This document shows, in pieces, positions 1-5,405 of a stretch of 5,405 bases of DNA (position 1 is the first letter of the stretch; each line of letters begins with the position of its first letter). This DNA is from Sphingobacteriaceae bacterium. GTDB lineage: Bacteria > Bacteroidota > Bacteroidia > B-17B0 > Aurantibacillaceae. The translations under genes were made by a program, and so were the position numbers. The stretch covers positions 1-5,405 of the forward strand of contig JAHEYE010000238.1 in assembly GCA_023251695.1 (NCBI GenBank), in the 5' to 3' direction. Below the pieces are notes generated by a model that was given only the letters and a program-made list of their open reading frames with translations, was not told where the DNA came from and ran no database searches.

Positions 1-84
1 ATTATCAAAATAAATAAGAGGCTTTCCATTTATTGTTCTGGAAAGAATGGGGAAATCATTTCTTATCTTATTTATATCAATCAC
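1..84 (-). CDS. sufS: Cysteine desulfurase SufS, N-terminal 28 codons (partial, runs off the left edge)
   Basis: Reading the minus strand from position 84 gives an open frame to the window edge, beginning (V/M)IDINKIRNDFPILS and ending GKPLIYFDN. This matches the conserved start of SufS-type cysteine desulfurases, where an 'I..DFPIL...NGKPL.Y.DNAAT' stretch precedes the PLP-binding fold. SufS is a cytosolic PLP enzyme that takes sulfur from L-cysteine as a persulfide and passes it, usually through SufE or SufU, to the SufBCD scaffold. The PLP lysine and the persulfide cysteine lie outside the window, so activity cannot be judged. The start must be GTG at 84-82, because the codon just before it in frame is the TAA that ends sufD and no in-frame ATG follows in the visible part. 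It directly follows sufD with no spacer, as expected for a sufBCDS operon. Confidence 0.9.
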   Translation of the reverse strand, partial: MIDINKIRNDFPILSRTINGKPLIYFDN

Positions 85-87
85 TTA
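82..87 (-). other. Zero-spacer sufD stop / sufS start junction (TAAGTG)
   Basis: The TAA of sufD (87-85) is followed at once by the GTG start of sufS (84-82), and both genes are in the same reading frame. No ribosome binding site is visible upstream; the preceding bases are A-rich sufD codons. SufS initiation therefore probably relies on ribosomes finishing sufD (translational coupling). This is inferred from geometry only. Confidence 0.7.
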
Positions 88-1350
88 AATTGTTTTTTCA
101 AATAAATGAATAACTCTTTCGTGCAACTCTTCAATTTCAATTTTATCAATCACTTCCTGTGCAAATGCCTGCAGCAATAATTTACGGGCGTTTTCATCAC
201 CAATGCCCCGTGATTTCAAATAAAATAAAGCGGCTTCATCTACTTTACCGGTTGATGTGCCATGCGAACACTTTACATCATCAGCATAAATTTCCAACTG
301 AGGCTTAGTATTTATTGTAGCATCTTCACTCAATAAAATATTTTTGCTGCTTTGATAGGCGTTTGTTTTTTGGGCATCCCGTCTTACATAGATCTTACCG
401 TTAAAAATACCCGTCGATTTATCCTTAGCAATCCCCTTATATAATTCATTACTCTCACAGTTTGGCTTTTGATGGTCGACCAAAGTATGATTATCAATTA
501 ATTTAATACCGGAGCTTACAAATAGCCCATTTAAATGGGATTCACACAAATCACTGGCCAATACAACATTCATGTTATTACGGACCAAAGCTCCATTAAA
601 TGTAAAAGTGCCGGTAGTATAATTCGCGTAACGGTTTACGCTTACCTGAACGGTATTTACCTGATAAGAATTTTCGTCTTCATTTTGCAAACGATACGAT
701 TTCAATTTCGAATTCTCATTTAATACAACTTCCGATAAGTGATTTTGGAATACTTTACCCGGATTGTTTTCAGAAACAAAACTTTCAATTAAGGTTACTT
801 CCGCGCTTTTATCCAATACAATCAGTTGCCGTGGGTTAATAACACAATTTTCTTTTGAGGAAACAACATTAATAATATGGAGAGGTTTTTCAACCACACC
901 TTTCACATGAATGAATAATCCACCTGAACAAAAAGCGGTATTCATCGCAATCAATGCGTCTGAATTTACGTCAGCATATTTAGTGATATGATTTTTGATT
1001 TCCGAAGCAGAATTTTTTAATGTGTCAGTTTTTATTTCTGTTGTTTTGTCCGACAACCCTTCGTTATATTCACCGTTAACAACAACAACATTAACGCAAT
1101 TTTTAAGCTTGTGTGAATCAATTTTTGAAACAGAGTTAAATTTATTTGTTATCGTTTTAAATTCCTTTCGGAAAACGGCCTCCAAATTACAATACTTATA
1201 ATCCTCATGCTTATTATTCGGAATTCCATTTTCTTCCACATAACGAATAGCCTCCACAACAGCAACATCAGGCATAAAAGAAATTTTATTCCCGGAAGTG
1301 CTAAGCGCGTCTAAAAGAGTTTGCGTTATGTTTGTCTTTACATCTATCAT
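85..1350 (-). CDS. sufD: Fe-S cluster assembly scaffold protein SufD
   Basis: SufD pairs with SufB and two SufC subunits to form the cytosolic SufBC2D scaffold where iron-sulfur clusters are built. The protein is 421 residues from the ATG at 1350, the usual SufD size. An N-terminal helical part (about 1-80, including the 'NKHEDYKY.NL' segment at 46-56 that resembles the 'E.WKY' motif of the family) is followed by a repetitive beta-helix core (about 85-340). The C-terminal region carries the family signature: PNCESNELYKGI (296-307), 'GKIYVRRDAQKTNAYQ' (318-333) and DDVKCSHG (357-364). C361 and H363 align with the E. coli SufD Cys358/His360 area; His360 is known to be important for cluster formation. 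An in-frame TTG at 1356 would add two residues, but ATG at 1350 is preferred. It lies 23 bp after sufC and abuts sufS. The frame is intact. SufB shares this fold, but full sufB is placed elsewhere in the operon and the size fits SufD. Confidence 0.95.
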   Translation of the reverse strand: MIDVKTNITQTLLDALSTSGNKISFMPDVAVVEAIRYVEENGIPNNKHEDYKYCNLEAVFRKEFKTITNKFNSVSKIDSHKLKNCVNVVVVNGEYNEGLSDKTTEIKTDTLKNSASEIKNHITKYADVNSDALIAMNTAFCSGGLFIHVKGVVEKPLHIINVVSSKENCVINPRQLIVLDKSAEVTLIESFVSENNPGKVFQNHLSEVVLNENSKLKSYRLQNEDENSYQVNTVQVSVNRYANYTTGTFTFNGALVRNNMNVVLASDLCESHLNGLFVSSGIKLIDNHTLVDHQKPNCESNELYKGIAKDKSTGIFNGKIYVRRDAQKTNAYQSSKNILLSEDATINTKPQLEIYADDVKCSHGTSTGKVDEAALFYLKSRGIGDENARKLLLQAFAQEVIDKIEIEELHERVIHLFEKTI

Positions 1351-1373
1351 TGTCAAATTATCTAATTGTCACA
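1351..1373 (-). other. sufC-sufD intergenic spacer, no clear Shine-Dalgarno
   Basis: This 23-bp AT-rich gap is the largest non-coding stretch in the window. It holds no purine-rich ribosome binding site, in keeping with Bacteroidota, where initiation often depends on AT-rich, unstructured leaders. It contains TTGACA (1356-1351), whose TTG is an alternative in-frame sufD start. No hairpin or terminator is visible. Confidence 0.5.
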
Positions 1374-2132
1374 TTAAACCGTTTCTTCAAATTGTTTCTT
1401 AATCTCATCATAACCTTTTGCTTCTAATTCAAGTGCTAATTCCTTCCCGCCTGATTTTACAATCTTACCATTATATAAAATATGAACAAAATCAGGAATT
1501 ACATAATCCAATAACCTCTGGTAGTGGGTAATGACAATTGTTGCATTGTCCTTCGAGCGTAATTTGTTAACGCCATTCGCAACGATTCTTAAAGCGTCAA
1601 TATCCAATCCACTATCGGTTTCATCAAGGATTGCTAATTTTGGATCTAATACCGCCATCTGGAAAATTTCGTTACGTTTTTTCTCTCCGCCACTAAAGCC
1701 TTCGTTTACACTACGGTTTGCTAATTTTCCATCCAGTTCAACAATTTTCTGTTTCTCCTTTATTAAAGCTAAAAAATCCTTTGCTGAGATTTCTTCCTTT
1801 CCATTGTAGGCTCTGATTTCATTTAAAGCCGTTTTCAAAAAATTAATGTTGCTCACACCCGGAATTTCAACCGGATACTGAAAGGCCAGGAATAATCCTT
1901 CGCGCGCACGGTCTTCAGGTGATAATTCCAAAAAGTTTTTTCCATTGAAAGTCACTTCGCCTTCCGTTACATCATAATCCTGTTTTCCTGCCAATACACC
2001 GGAAAGTGTTGATTTACCGGAACCGTTCGGTCCCATTATCGCATGCACTTCGCCTGCTTTCACTGTGAGATTAATTCCTTTCAGAATTTCTTTGTCGCCA
2101 ATTGAGGCGTGTAAGTTTTTAATCGTTATCAT
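1374..2132 (-). CDS. sufC: Fe-S cluster assembly ATPase SufC
   Basis: SufC is the ABC-type ATPase of the SufBC2D scaffold. Its ATP-driven dimerisation reshapes SufB and SufD so that iron and the cluster can be handled. At 252 residues it has the normal family length, and all ABC motifs are intact: Walker A GPNGSGKST (34-42, K40), Q-loop Q85 within 'FLAFQYPVEIPGVSN', signature FSGGEKKRNE (146-155), Walker B LAILDE (166-171), D-loop SGLD (174-177) and switch H203 in 'VITHYQRLLDY'. The 'PVEIPGVSN' and 'FSGGEKKRNE' segments distinguish SufC from transporter ATPases. K152 and E171 are present, the pair reported to form a salt bridge in resting E. coli SufC. It has no membrane segment and is cytosolic. 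Its ATG overlaps the stop of the upstream glycosyltransferase gene by 4 bp (ATGA), so it is separated from sufB by two unrelated membrane genes. sufD follows after 23 bp. Confidence 0.97.
   Translation of the reverse strand: MITIKNLHASIGDKEILKGINLTVKAGEVHAIMGPNGSGKSTLSGVLAGKQDYDVTEGEVTFNGKNFLELSPEDRAREGLFLAFQYPVEIPGVSNINFLKTALNEIRAYNGKEEISAKDFLALIKEKQKIVELDGKLANRSVNEGFSGGEKKRNEIFQMAVLDPKLAILDETDSGLDIDALRIVANGVNKLRSKDNATIVITHYQRLLDYVIPDFVHILYNGKIVKSGGKELALELEAKGYDEIKKQFEETV
2129..2132 (-). other. ATGA overlap: glycosyltransferase stop / sufC start
   Basis: The ATG of sufC (2132-2130) and the TGA of the glycosyltransferase gene (2131-2129) share bases. Such 4-bp overlaps usually mean stop-restart translational coupling. 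The upstream bases are very AT-rich (…ATATATAATAAA) with no Shine-Dalgarno motif. This ties synthesis of an Fe-S assembly ATPase to translation of a membrane glycosyltransferase. Confidence 0.75.
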
Positions 2133-3568
2133 TTTATTATATATACTGTTGCTTGTTTATAAATTGCCGAAATTTCAACGCTATAATTTTTTACAATAAT
2201 TGCTTTTACCGAATCGTTTCCTGTCACCACTTTATCGCCACTTTGCAATTCACTTGTATTACAAATAGTGAGCTCCGTATTGTTCTGTTTTAATTTATTT
2301 TTATAGAACAACATCGGTGAAATATAATCGTTGGTTATTACTTTTAGTTTTTGTCCGTTAAATTCGTTTCCCTTATTCATTAAAAATTCATGCAATATCT
2401 CTAATCTTCGTTCAGTTTGCGGTATAACATTATTATATGATCGCTTAGCTGCATAGTAAATCGCTGGAACGAATAGTGCTATTAGTAATGTTGAAAGGGC
2501 TATTCGGTTTTCTACATGAACCTGCATCATTGTTAAAATCTTCCAGATAAAATAACCGGCTAAGATGGCCAGCAAAGGAAGAACGGGTACATCGTACCAA
2601 TAACACTTGGTTGGTGAAATACAAATGATAATGAAAAACACCAGCGCAGATGTTCCTGAAACAAAAAGGAATTGCTTTAATTCCGGAGATTTCTCAAAAA
2701 AAACTAAAACCGCAGATGGGATTACTGTCAAAATAAAAACCGGAAAACGCTCGTAGAATAAATTGTTTAAATAAAAATCCCAGGGTTTATCATGCGAATC
2801 ATTAAAGTTCCCTTTGAATTTTCCGAGGTAAAAGGTGAAATGTGAGAAATAGCCTGGCTCATACTTTCCTCTCACGATGAAATACAAAGCGATTATTCCA
2901 AAACTTAAAGTTATACCGATCCATAACCTAAAGTCCTTAAGCAACTCCCTTTTAGCAATGAGAAGAACAAGAAGATGCGCCGGCAAAAGAAACAATCCGA
3001 CAATACTTTTAGTAAAAAACGAGAACAGAAGGAATGCAAAATATAGAATGAGATCTTTGTTTTTTTGCTCTTTTAAATAGGAGGCAAAACTCAAAACCGT
3101 TCCTGTTAAACCAAACGCAAGCATAGTGTCCATATCGCCGGTTCGTGCCGAATGGAAAGTTACAAATCCGGCAGTACAGGTTAAACCTAAAGCAACTGAA
3201 AGTCCTAAATAAAAAGAAAAACGCTTTGCAATGAGGCGGAATAACATAAGCACCGTTAAAGCACCGAAGATTGCTGAAGGAAAGCGTACCGAAAACTCAT
3301 TATATCCAAATAACTTTATACTTACAATCTGAGACCAGAAAAACAGCGGCGGCTTATCATTCAGATAATCAATTTGTCCGTTCAGATGCGGCACCAGATA
3401 ATTTCCGCTCTCCAACATTTCATAGGAGTAAACTGCGTACACCGATTCGTCCCAGGTACGGATTGGATACGTTCCTAGGCGATGGAAAAAAATAAAATAA
3501 AGTACAGCTGCAAGTAAAAAATATACTGTGTACTTTGTTTTGTTAGTTATGTTTTCTGCCTTGATCAC
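2129..3568 (-). CDS. ArnT/PMT-like GT-C family glycosyltransferase, integral membrane
   Basis: This protein probably transfers a sugar from a polyprenyl-phosphate carrier to a lipid, glycan or protein on the outer face of the inner membrane; the acceptor and sugar cannot be told from sequence. It has 479 residues with about 11 hydrophobic segments (approximately 13-29, 97-115, 118-137, 146-164, 171-187, 189-206, 214-231, 277-291, 300-318, 327-345, 356-373) and a soluble C-terminal tail of about 105 residues. ArnT/PMT landmarks are in order: WDESVYA (39-45, with D40-E41 in the first external loop, the expected catalytic acid position), DKPPLFFW (71-78), RFPSAIFG (95-102), ARTGDMDTML (141-150), 'HDKPWDFYLNNL' (259-270) and 'KCYWYDVPVLPLLAILAGY' (321-339). 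The start is GTG at 3568; the next in-frame methionine lies past the catalytic loop, so this start is firm. It overlaps both neighbours by 4 bp. The length is somewhat below the roughly 550 residues of E. coli ArnT, and the lipid A Ara4N role should not be assumed. Confidence 0.85.
   Translation of the reverse strand: MIKAENITNKTKYTVYFLLAAVLYFIFFHRLGTYPIRTWDESVYAVYSYEMLESGNYLVPHLNGQIDYLNDKPPLFFWSQIVSIKLFGYNEFSVRFPSAIFGALTVLMLFRLIAKRFSFYLGLSVALGLTCTAGFVTFHSARTGDMDTMLAFGLTGTVLSFASYLKEQKNKDLILYFAFLLFSFFTKSIVGLFLLPAHLLVLLIAKRELLKDFRLWIGITLSFGIIALYFIVRGKYEPGYFSHFTFYLGKFKGNFNDSHDKPWDFYLNNLFYERFPVFILTVIPSAVLVFFEKSPELKQFLFVSGTSALVFFIIICISPTKCYWYDVPVLPLLAILAGYFIWKILTMMQVHVENRIALSTLLIALFVPAIYYAAKRSYNNVIPQTERRLEILHEFLMNKGNEFNGQKLKVITNDYISPMLFYKNKLKQNNTELTICNTSELQSGDKVVTGNDSVKAIIVKNYSVEISAIYKQATVYIIK
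3565..3568 (-). other. GTGA overlap between the two membrane protein genes
   Basis: The stop TGA (3567-3565) of the 583-residue gene lies within the GTG start (3568-3566) of the glycosyltransferase gene. An AAAGAG stretch ends next to the GTG, too close to be a normally spaced ribosome binding site. A weak start codon inside a 4-bp overlap suggests the second gene is translated mainly by coupling, and that the two products act together or are needed in a fixed ratio (inference). Confidence 0.7.
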
Positions 3569-5316
3569 TCTTTATAATTATAATCGTACACATCTACTTT
3601 GAAATCCTTCACTAAAAAATTTTGTTTCTCAGGATTCCAGACATACACTACTAATTTATCAGTTGCCTTTATGACGCCATCCATCGTTATGCTGTAATTC
3701 CATTGCTGCCATTCGCCACACACTTCCGATGGCGTATCATTCAGCTTGATGTATTGAGTATTGCTTTTATCGCCGGCTTCAGATTCAATACTGAAAACAA
3801 TCAATGCTTTCAATGAAGCGTTCACTGCCGATTCTCTCCTCTGCAAACTTGCCTTTATATAAATCTTGCTGGTGTTAAAGCCCAGGGCGGGAACCTGAAA
3901 AGCAAGACCGTATTCTTTATCTTTATAATCGAATACTTCTTTGTCGCCTAAAGGGCTTTCGTAACTAAAACTTTTTTCCGGATGATGTTTTGAATAGGGC
4001 AACAAATCATTACATCCCCCTAAAACTTTTGAGTACTTTTTATCAGTCTTTAGAAAAATATATTTGAACTTTCCGAAATTCATACTGACAGAAGGCAATA
4101 TACCTGCTTTGTATTGATAACAGGTAATTAAATTTAAAACGAAAAGTAATCCTAAGGCAGATACCGTTACAGTTTTAAATTTCGAATGAAGAGAAGAAAT
4201 TAATTTAGCACCAAGAATCGCAAAAACAGGCATAAAATCTACCATCGGGCGGATGCTCAATCCGTCAAAATAAGTGTATGCCCAATGGCAAGAGAATAAA
4301 TAAAAAACAAACAGTAAGAATAAAAACAAAGCAAAGAACTTATAAGAGTTCTCTTTGAACAATGGAATAAAACCTAACATTAGTAAAAAACAGAGCGGCG
4401 TATAAATGAAAAATCCGCCATTAAATCCGAACAACATTTTTAAAGTGTTCGGACTAAAAAAATACAGTCCATTATCTTTATAACTCCACTGCATCATTCT
4501 TCCATTCTGTGCCAGCCAAACGAAACCCTGAATTAAAATGGTTAACTTAAAAATAACACCCGCAAAGATCATACTCCTTGTTTTCTTAAAGAAAATTTCT
4601 TTCAATCGCTCAGTAAATTCTTTGAAAGACGCCGACCAAAACGGAACAATTCCCAATACAATCCCATTGATGGGACGAACCAGAATAATTAATCCTAATA
4701 CAAAAGCTGCATAAATAAAATATCTCCGCTCACCGGAATTAAAGACCTGATAGCTCAGATATAAAAAAACCGAAACAAGAGAAAAAGAATACACATGCGA
4801 CATCCCTGGCTCATTGAGACTATAATTTAAAACATGAGTGCCGAAGAAAATTAAGGGTATTATGCCTGCAATAATAGCATCCTTTATGTTTAACTTAATA
4901 AGAAGTTTCCGTATAAAATATAAACCAAGCAGTGCATAGAACAGACCACCGATACTTATCATTTTCTCGAAAGGCGCACTTAAACCATTCACTTCATAAC
5001 CAAACCATGATGCCCATACATATCCGATAAGAAAGAACGGCAATAATAAAAGTGAAACACCAACCGTGTGAACGTTAATCGTTCCTGAAGGTGTTTGAAT
5101 AACATACCATGGTGTTGTATCCTGATGTCCGAGGTTTTTATCAATGAAAATAGCTTTCAGATAAGCATAATAATCTTTGGCATCGCCATCCAGAACCGTA
5201 TAATTAACTGTATCCTCTACACGCCATAACCAGACAAAAAAATAAATTATCACAAGGCTGATAAGTCCTGTGAGCCAAATGCTGTATTTTGAAAGATTAT
5301 TTTGTAAAGCCGACAT
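3565..5316 (-). CDS. Polytopic membrane protein, putative GT-C-like glycosyltransferase with C-terminal soluble domain
   Basis: I do not recognise a characterised homologue. The 583 residues fall in two parts. Residues 1-400 have about 12 hydrophobic segments (approximately 13-31, 85-103, 118-136, 147-160, 173-191, 198-215, 217-230, 249-266, 299-317, 325-342, 361-376, 381-398). Landmarks resemble those of uncharacterised GT-C-like proteins common in Bacteroidota: LDGDAKDYYAYL (42-53) in the first external loop, where GT-C enzymes keep their catalytic acid; NEPGMSHVYSF (168-178); RPINGIV (214-220); 'GFNGGFFIYTPL' (297-308); and RPMVDFMPVF (356-365). Residues about 430-583 are hydrophilic with alternating strand-like segments, ending in VVYVWNPEKQNFLVKDF (556-572), which suggests a beta-sandwich or carbohydrate-binding-like fold. 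C435 and C533 in it could pair. If exported, this domain would face the periplasm. The ATG start at 5316 lies 9 bp after sufB. The gene overlaps the next membrane gene, implying a shared envelope-glycan role. The catalytic assignment is inference. Confidence 0.65.
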   Translation of the reverse strand: MSALQNNLSKYSIWLTGLISLVIIYFFVWLWRVEDTVNYTVLDGDAKDYYAYLKAIFIDKNLGHQDTTPWYVIQTPSGTINVHTVGVSLLLLPFFLIGYVWASWFGYEVNGLSAPFEKMISIGGLFYALLGLYFIRKLLIKLNIKDAIIAGIIPLIFFGTHVLNYSLNEPGMSHVYSFSLVSVFLYLSYQVFNSGERRYFIYAAFVLGLIILVRPINGIVLGIVPFWSASFKEFTERLKEIFFKKTRSMIFAGVIFKLTILIQGFVWLAQNGRMMQWSYKDNGLYFFSPNTLKMLFGFNGGFFIYTPLCFLLMLGFIPLFKENSYKFFALFLFLLFVFYLFSCHWAYTYFDGLSIRPMVDFMPVFAILGAKLISSLHSKFKTVTVSALGLLFVLNLITCYQYKAGILPSVSMNFGKFKYIFLKTDKKYSKVLGGCNDLLPYSKHHPEKSFSYESPLGDKEVFDYKDKEYGLAFQVPALGFNTSKIYIKASLQRRESAVNASLKALIVFSIESEAGDKSNTQYIKLNDTPSEVCGEWQQWNYSITMDGVIKATDKLVVYVWNPEKQNFLVKDFKVDVYDYNYKE

Positions 5317-5325
5317 TTCCGTAAT
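5317..5325 (-). other. 9-bp spacer between sufB and the inserted membrane gene
   Basis: Only nine bases (ATTACGGAA on the coding strand) separate the sufB TAA from the next ATG. GGAA sits directly before the ATG, too close for a standard Shine-Dalgarno. There is no room for a terminator or a separate promoter, so the membrane genes must be transcribed from the suf promoter upstream of the window or from a promoter inside sufB. Confidence 0.6.
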
Positions 5326-5405
5326 TTATCCAACGCTTCCTTCGAGACTAATTGCCAAAAGTTTTTGTGCTTCAACTGCAAATTCCATTGGGAGTTTATT
5401 CAAAA
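5326..5405 (-). CDS. sufB: Fe-S cluster assembly protein SufB, C-terminal 25 codons (partial, runs off the right edge)
   Basis: The minus strand entering at the right edge reads LNKLPMEFAVEAQKLLAISL and then EGSVG before a TAA at 5328-5326. This closely matches the conserved end of SufB, where 'LP.E.AVEA..L...…EGSVG' closes the protein; the terminal EGSVG is a strong marker. SufB is the scaffold subunit of the cytosolic SufBC2D complex on which the nascent cluster is held. The catalytic and cluster-binding residues lie upstream of this fragment and are not visible, so completeness cannot be judged. The genes expected next, sufC and sufD, do not appear until after two membrane protein genes. 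The first two bases at the edge belong to a split codon. Confidence 0.92.
   Translation of the reverse strand, partial: LNKLPMEFAVEAQKLLAISLEGSVG

Noticed and set aside
535..723. Plus-strand open frame of 62 codons
   Set aside because: It lies antisense inside the well-conserved sufD and its translation resembles no family; a chance shadow frame.
995..1201. Plus-strand open frame of 68 codons
   Set aside because: Entirely antisense to sufD, low-complexity and hydrophobic by chance, with no start context.
1351..1356. TTGACA resembling a sigma-70 -35 box upstream of sufD
   Set aside because: It lies directly against the ATG with no room for a -10 and start site before the gene, and Bacteroidota promoters use a different consensus (-7 TAnnTTTG).
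1531..1809. Plus-strand open frame of 92 codons
   Set aside because: Antisense to the Walker B and signature region of sufC, whose minus-strand reading is unmistakable.
2132..2180. AT-rich run before sufC as an internal promoter
   Set aside because: It includes TATATAATAAA but no recognisable Bacteroidota -7/-33 pair at proper spacing, and it encodes the end of the glycosyltransferase; it is better explained as an AT-rich translation start.
2877..3495. Two plus-strand open frames (2877-3080 and 3271-3495)
   Set aside because: Both are antisense to the glycosyltransferase gene; the basic, unpatterned translations look like shadow frames.
5317..5405. Possible mobile-element boundary between sufB and the inserted membrane genes
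   Set aside because: No inverted or direct repeats, integrase fragment or composition change is visible at either edge (5317-5330 and 2120-2140), so insertion by a mobile element is not supported.

Overview
The window is a densely packed, wholly minus-strand stretch from a bacterium, most likely a member of the Bacteroidota. Three things support this: AT-rich DNA (by eye well under half G+C), AT-rich start regions with no convincing Shine-Dalgarno motifs, and SUF proteins whose sequences and order (sufB, then sufC-sufD-sufS) match that phylum. Genus and species cannot be told from the sequence. There is no RNA gene, insertion sequence, CRISPR array, clear promoter or terminator. The longest gap between genes is 23 bases.

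In the direction of transcription (high to low coordinates) the layout is: (1) the last 25 codons of sufB, running off the right edge; (2) a 583-residue polytopic membrane protein with a C-terminal soluble domain that looks beta-rich; (3) a 479-residue ArnT/PMT-like GT-C glycosyltransferase with a GTG start; (4) sufC, the SUF ATPase; (5) sufD, the scaffold partner; (6) the first 28 codons of sufS, the cysteine desulfurase, running off the left edge.

The SUF genes form the iron-sulfur cluster assembly pathway. SufS frees sulfur from cysteine, SufB-SufC-SufD is the ATP-driven scaffold on which the cluster forms, and sufB and sufC are normally neighbours. Here two membrane genes of unrelated, probably cell-envelope, function sit between sufB and sufC. 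The junctions are tight: 9 bp from sufB, a 4-bp GTGA overlap between the two membrane genes, and a 4-bp ATGA overlap into sufC. The whole block therefore reads as one transcriptional unit in which sufC translation is probably coupled to a glycosyltransferase. The split operon is the most notable feature of the window. The larger membrane protein has no function I can name with confidence.
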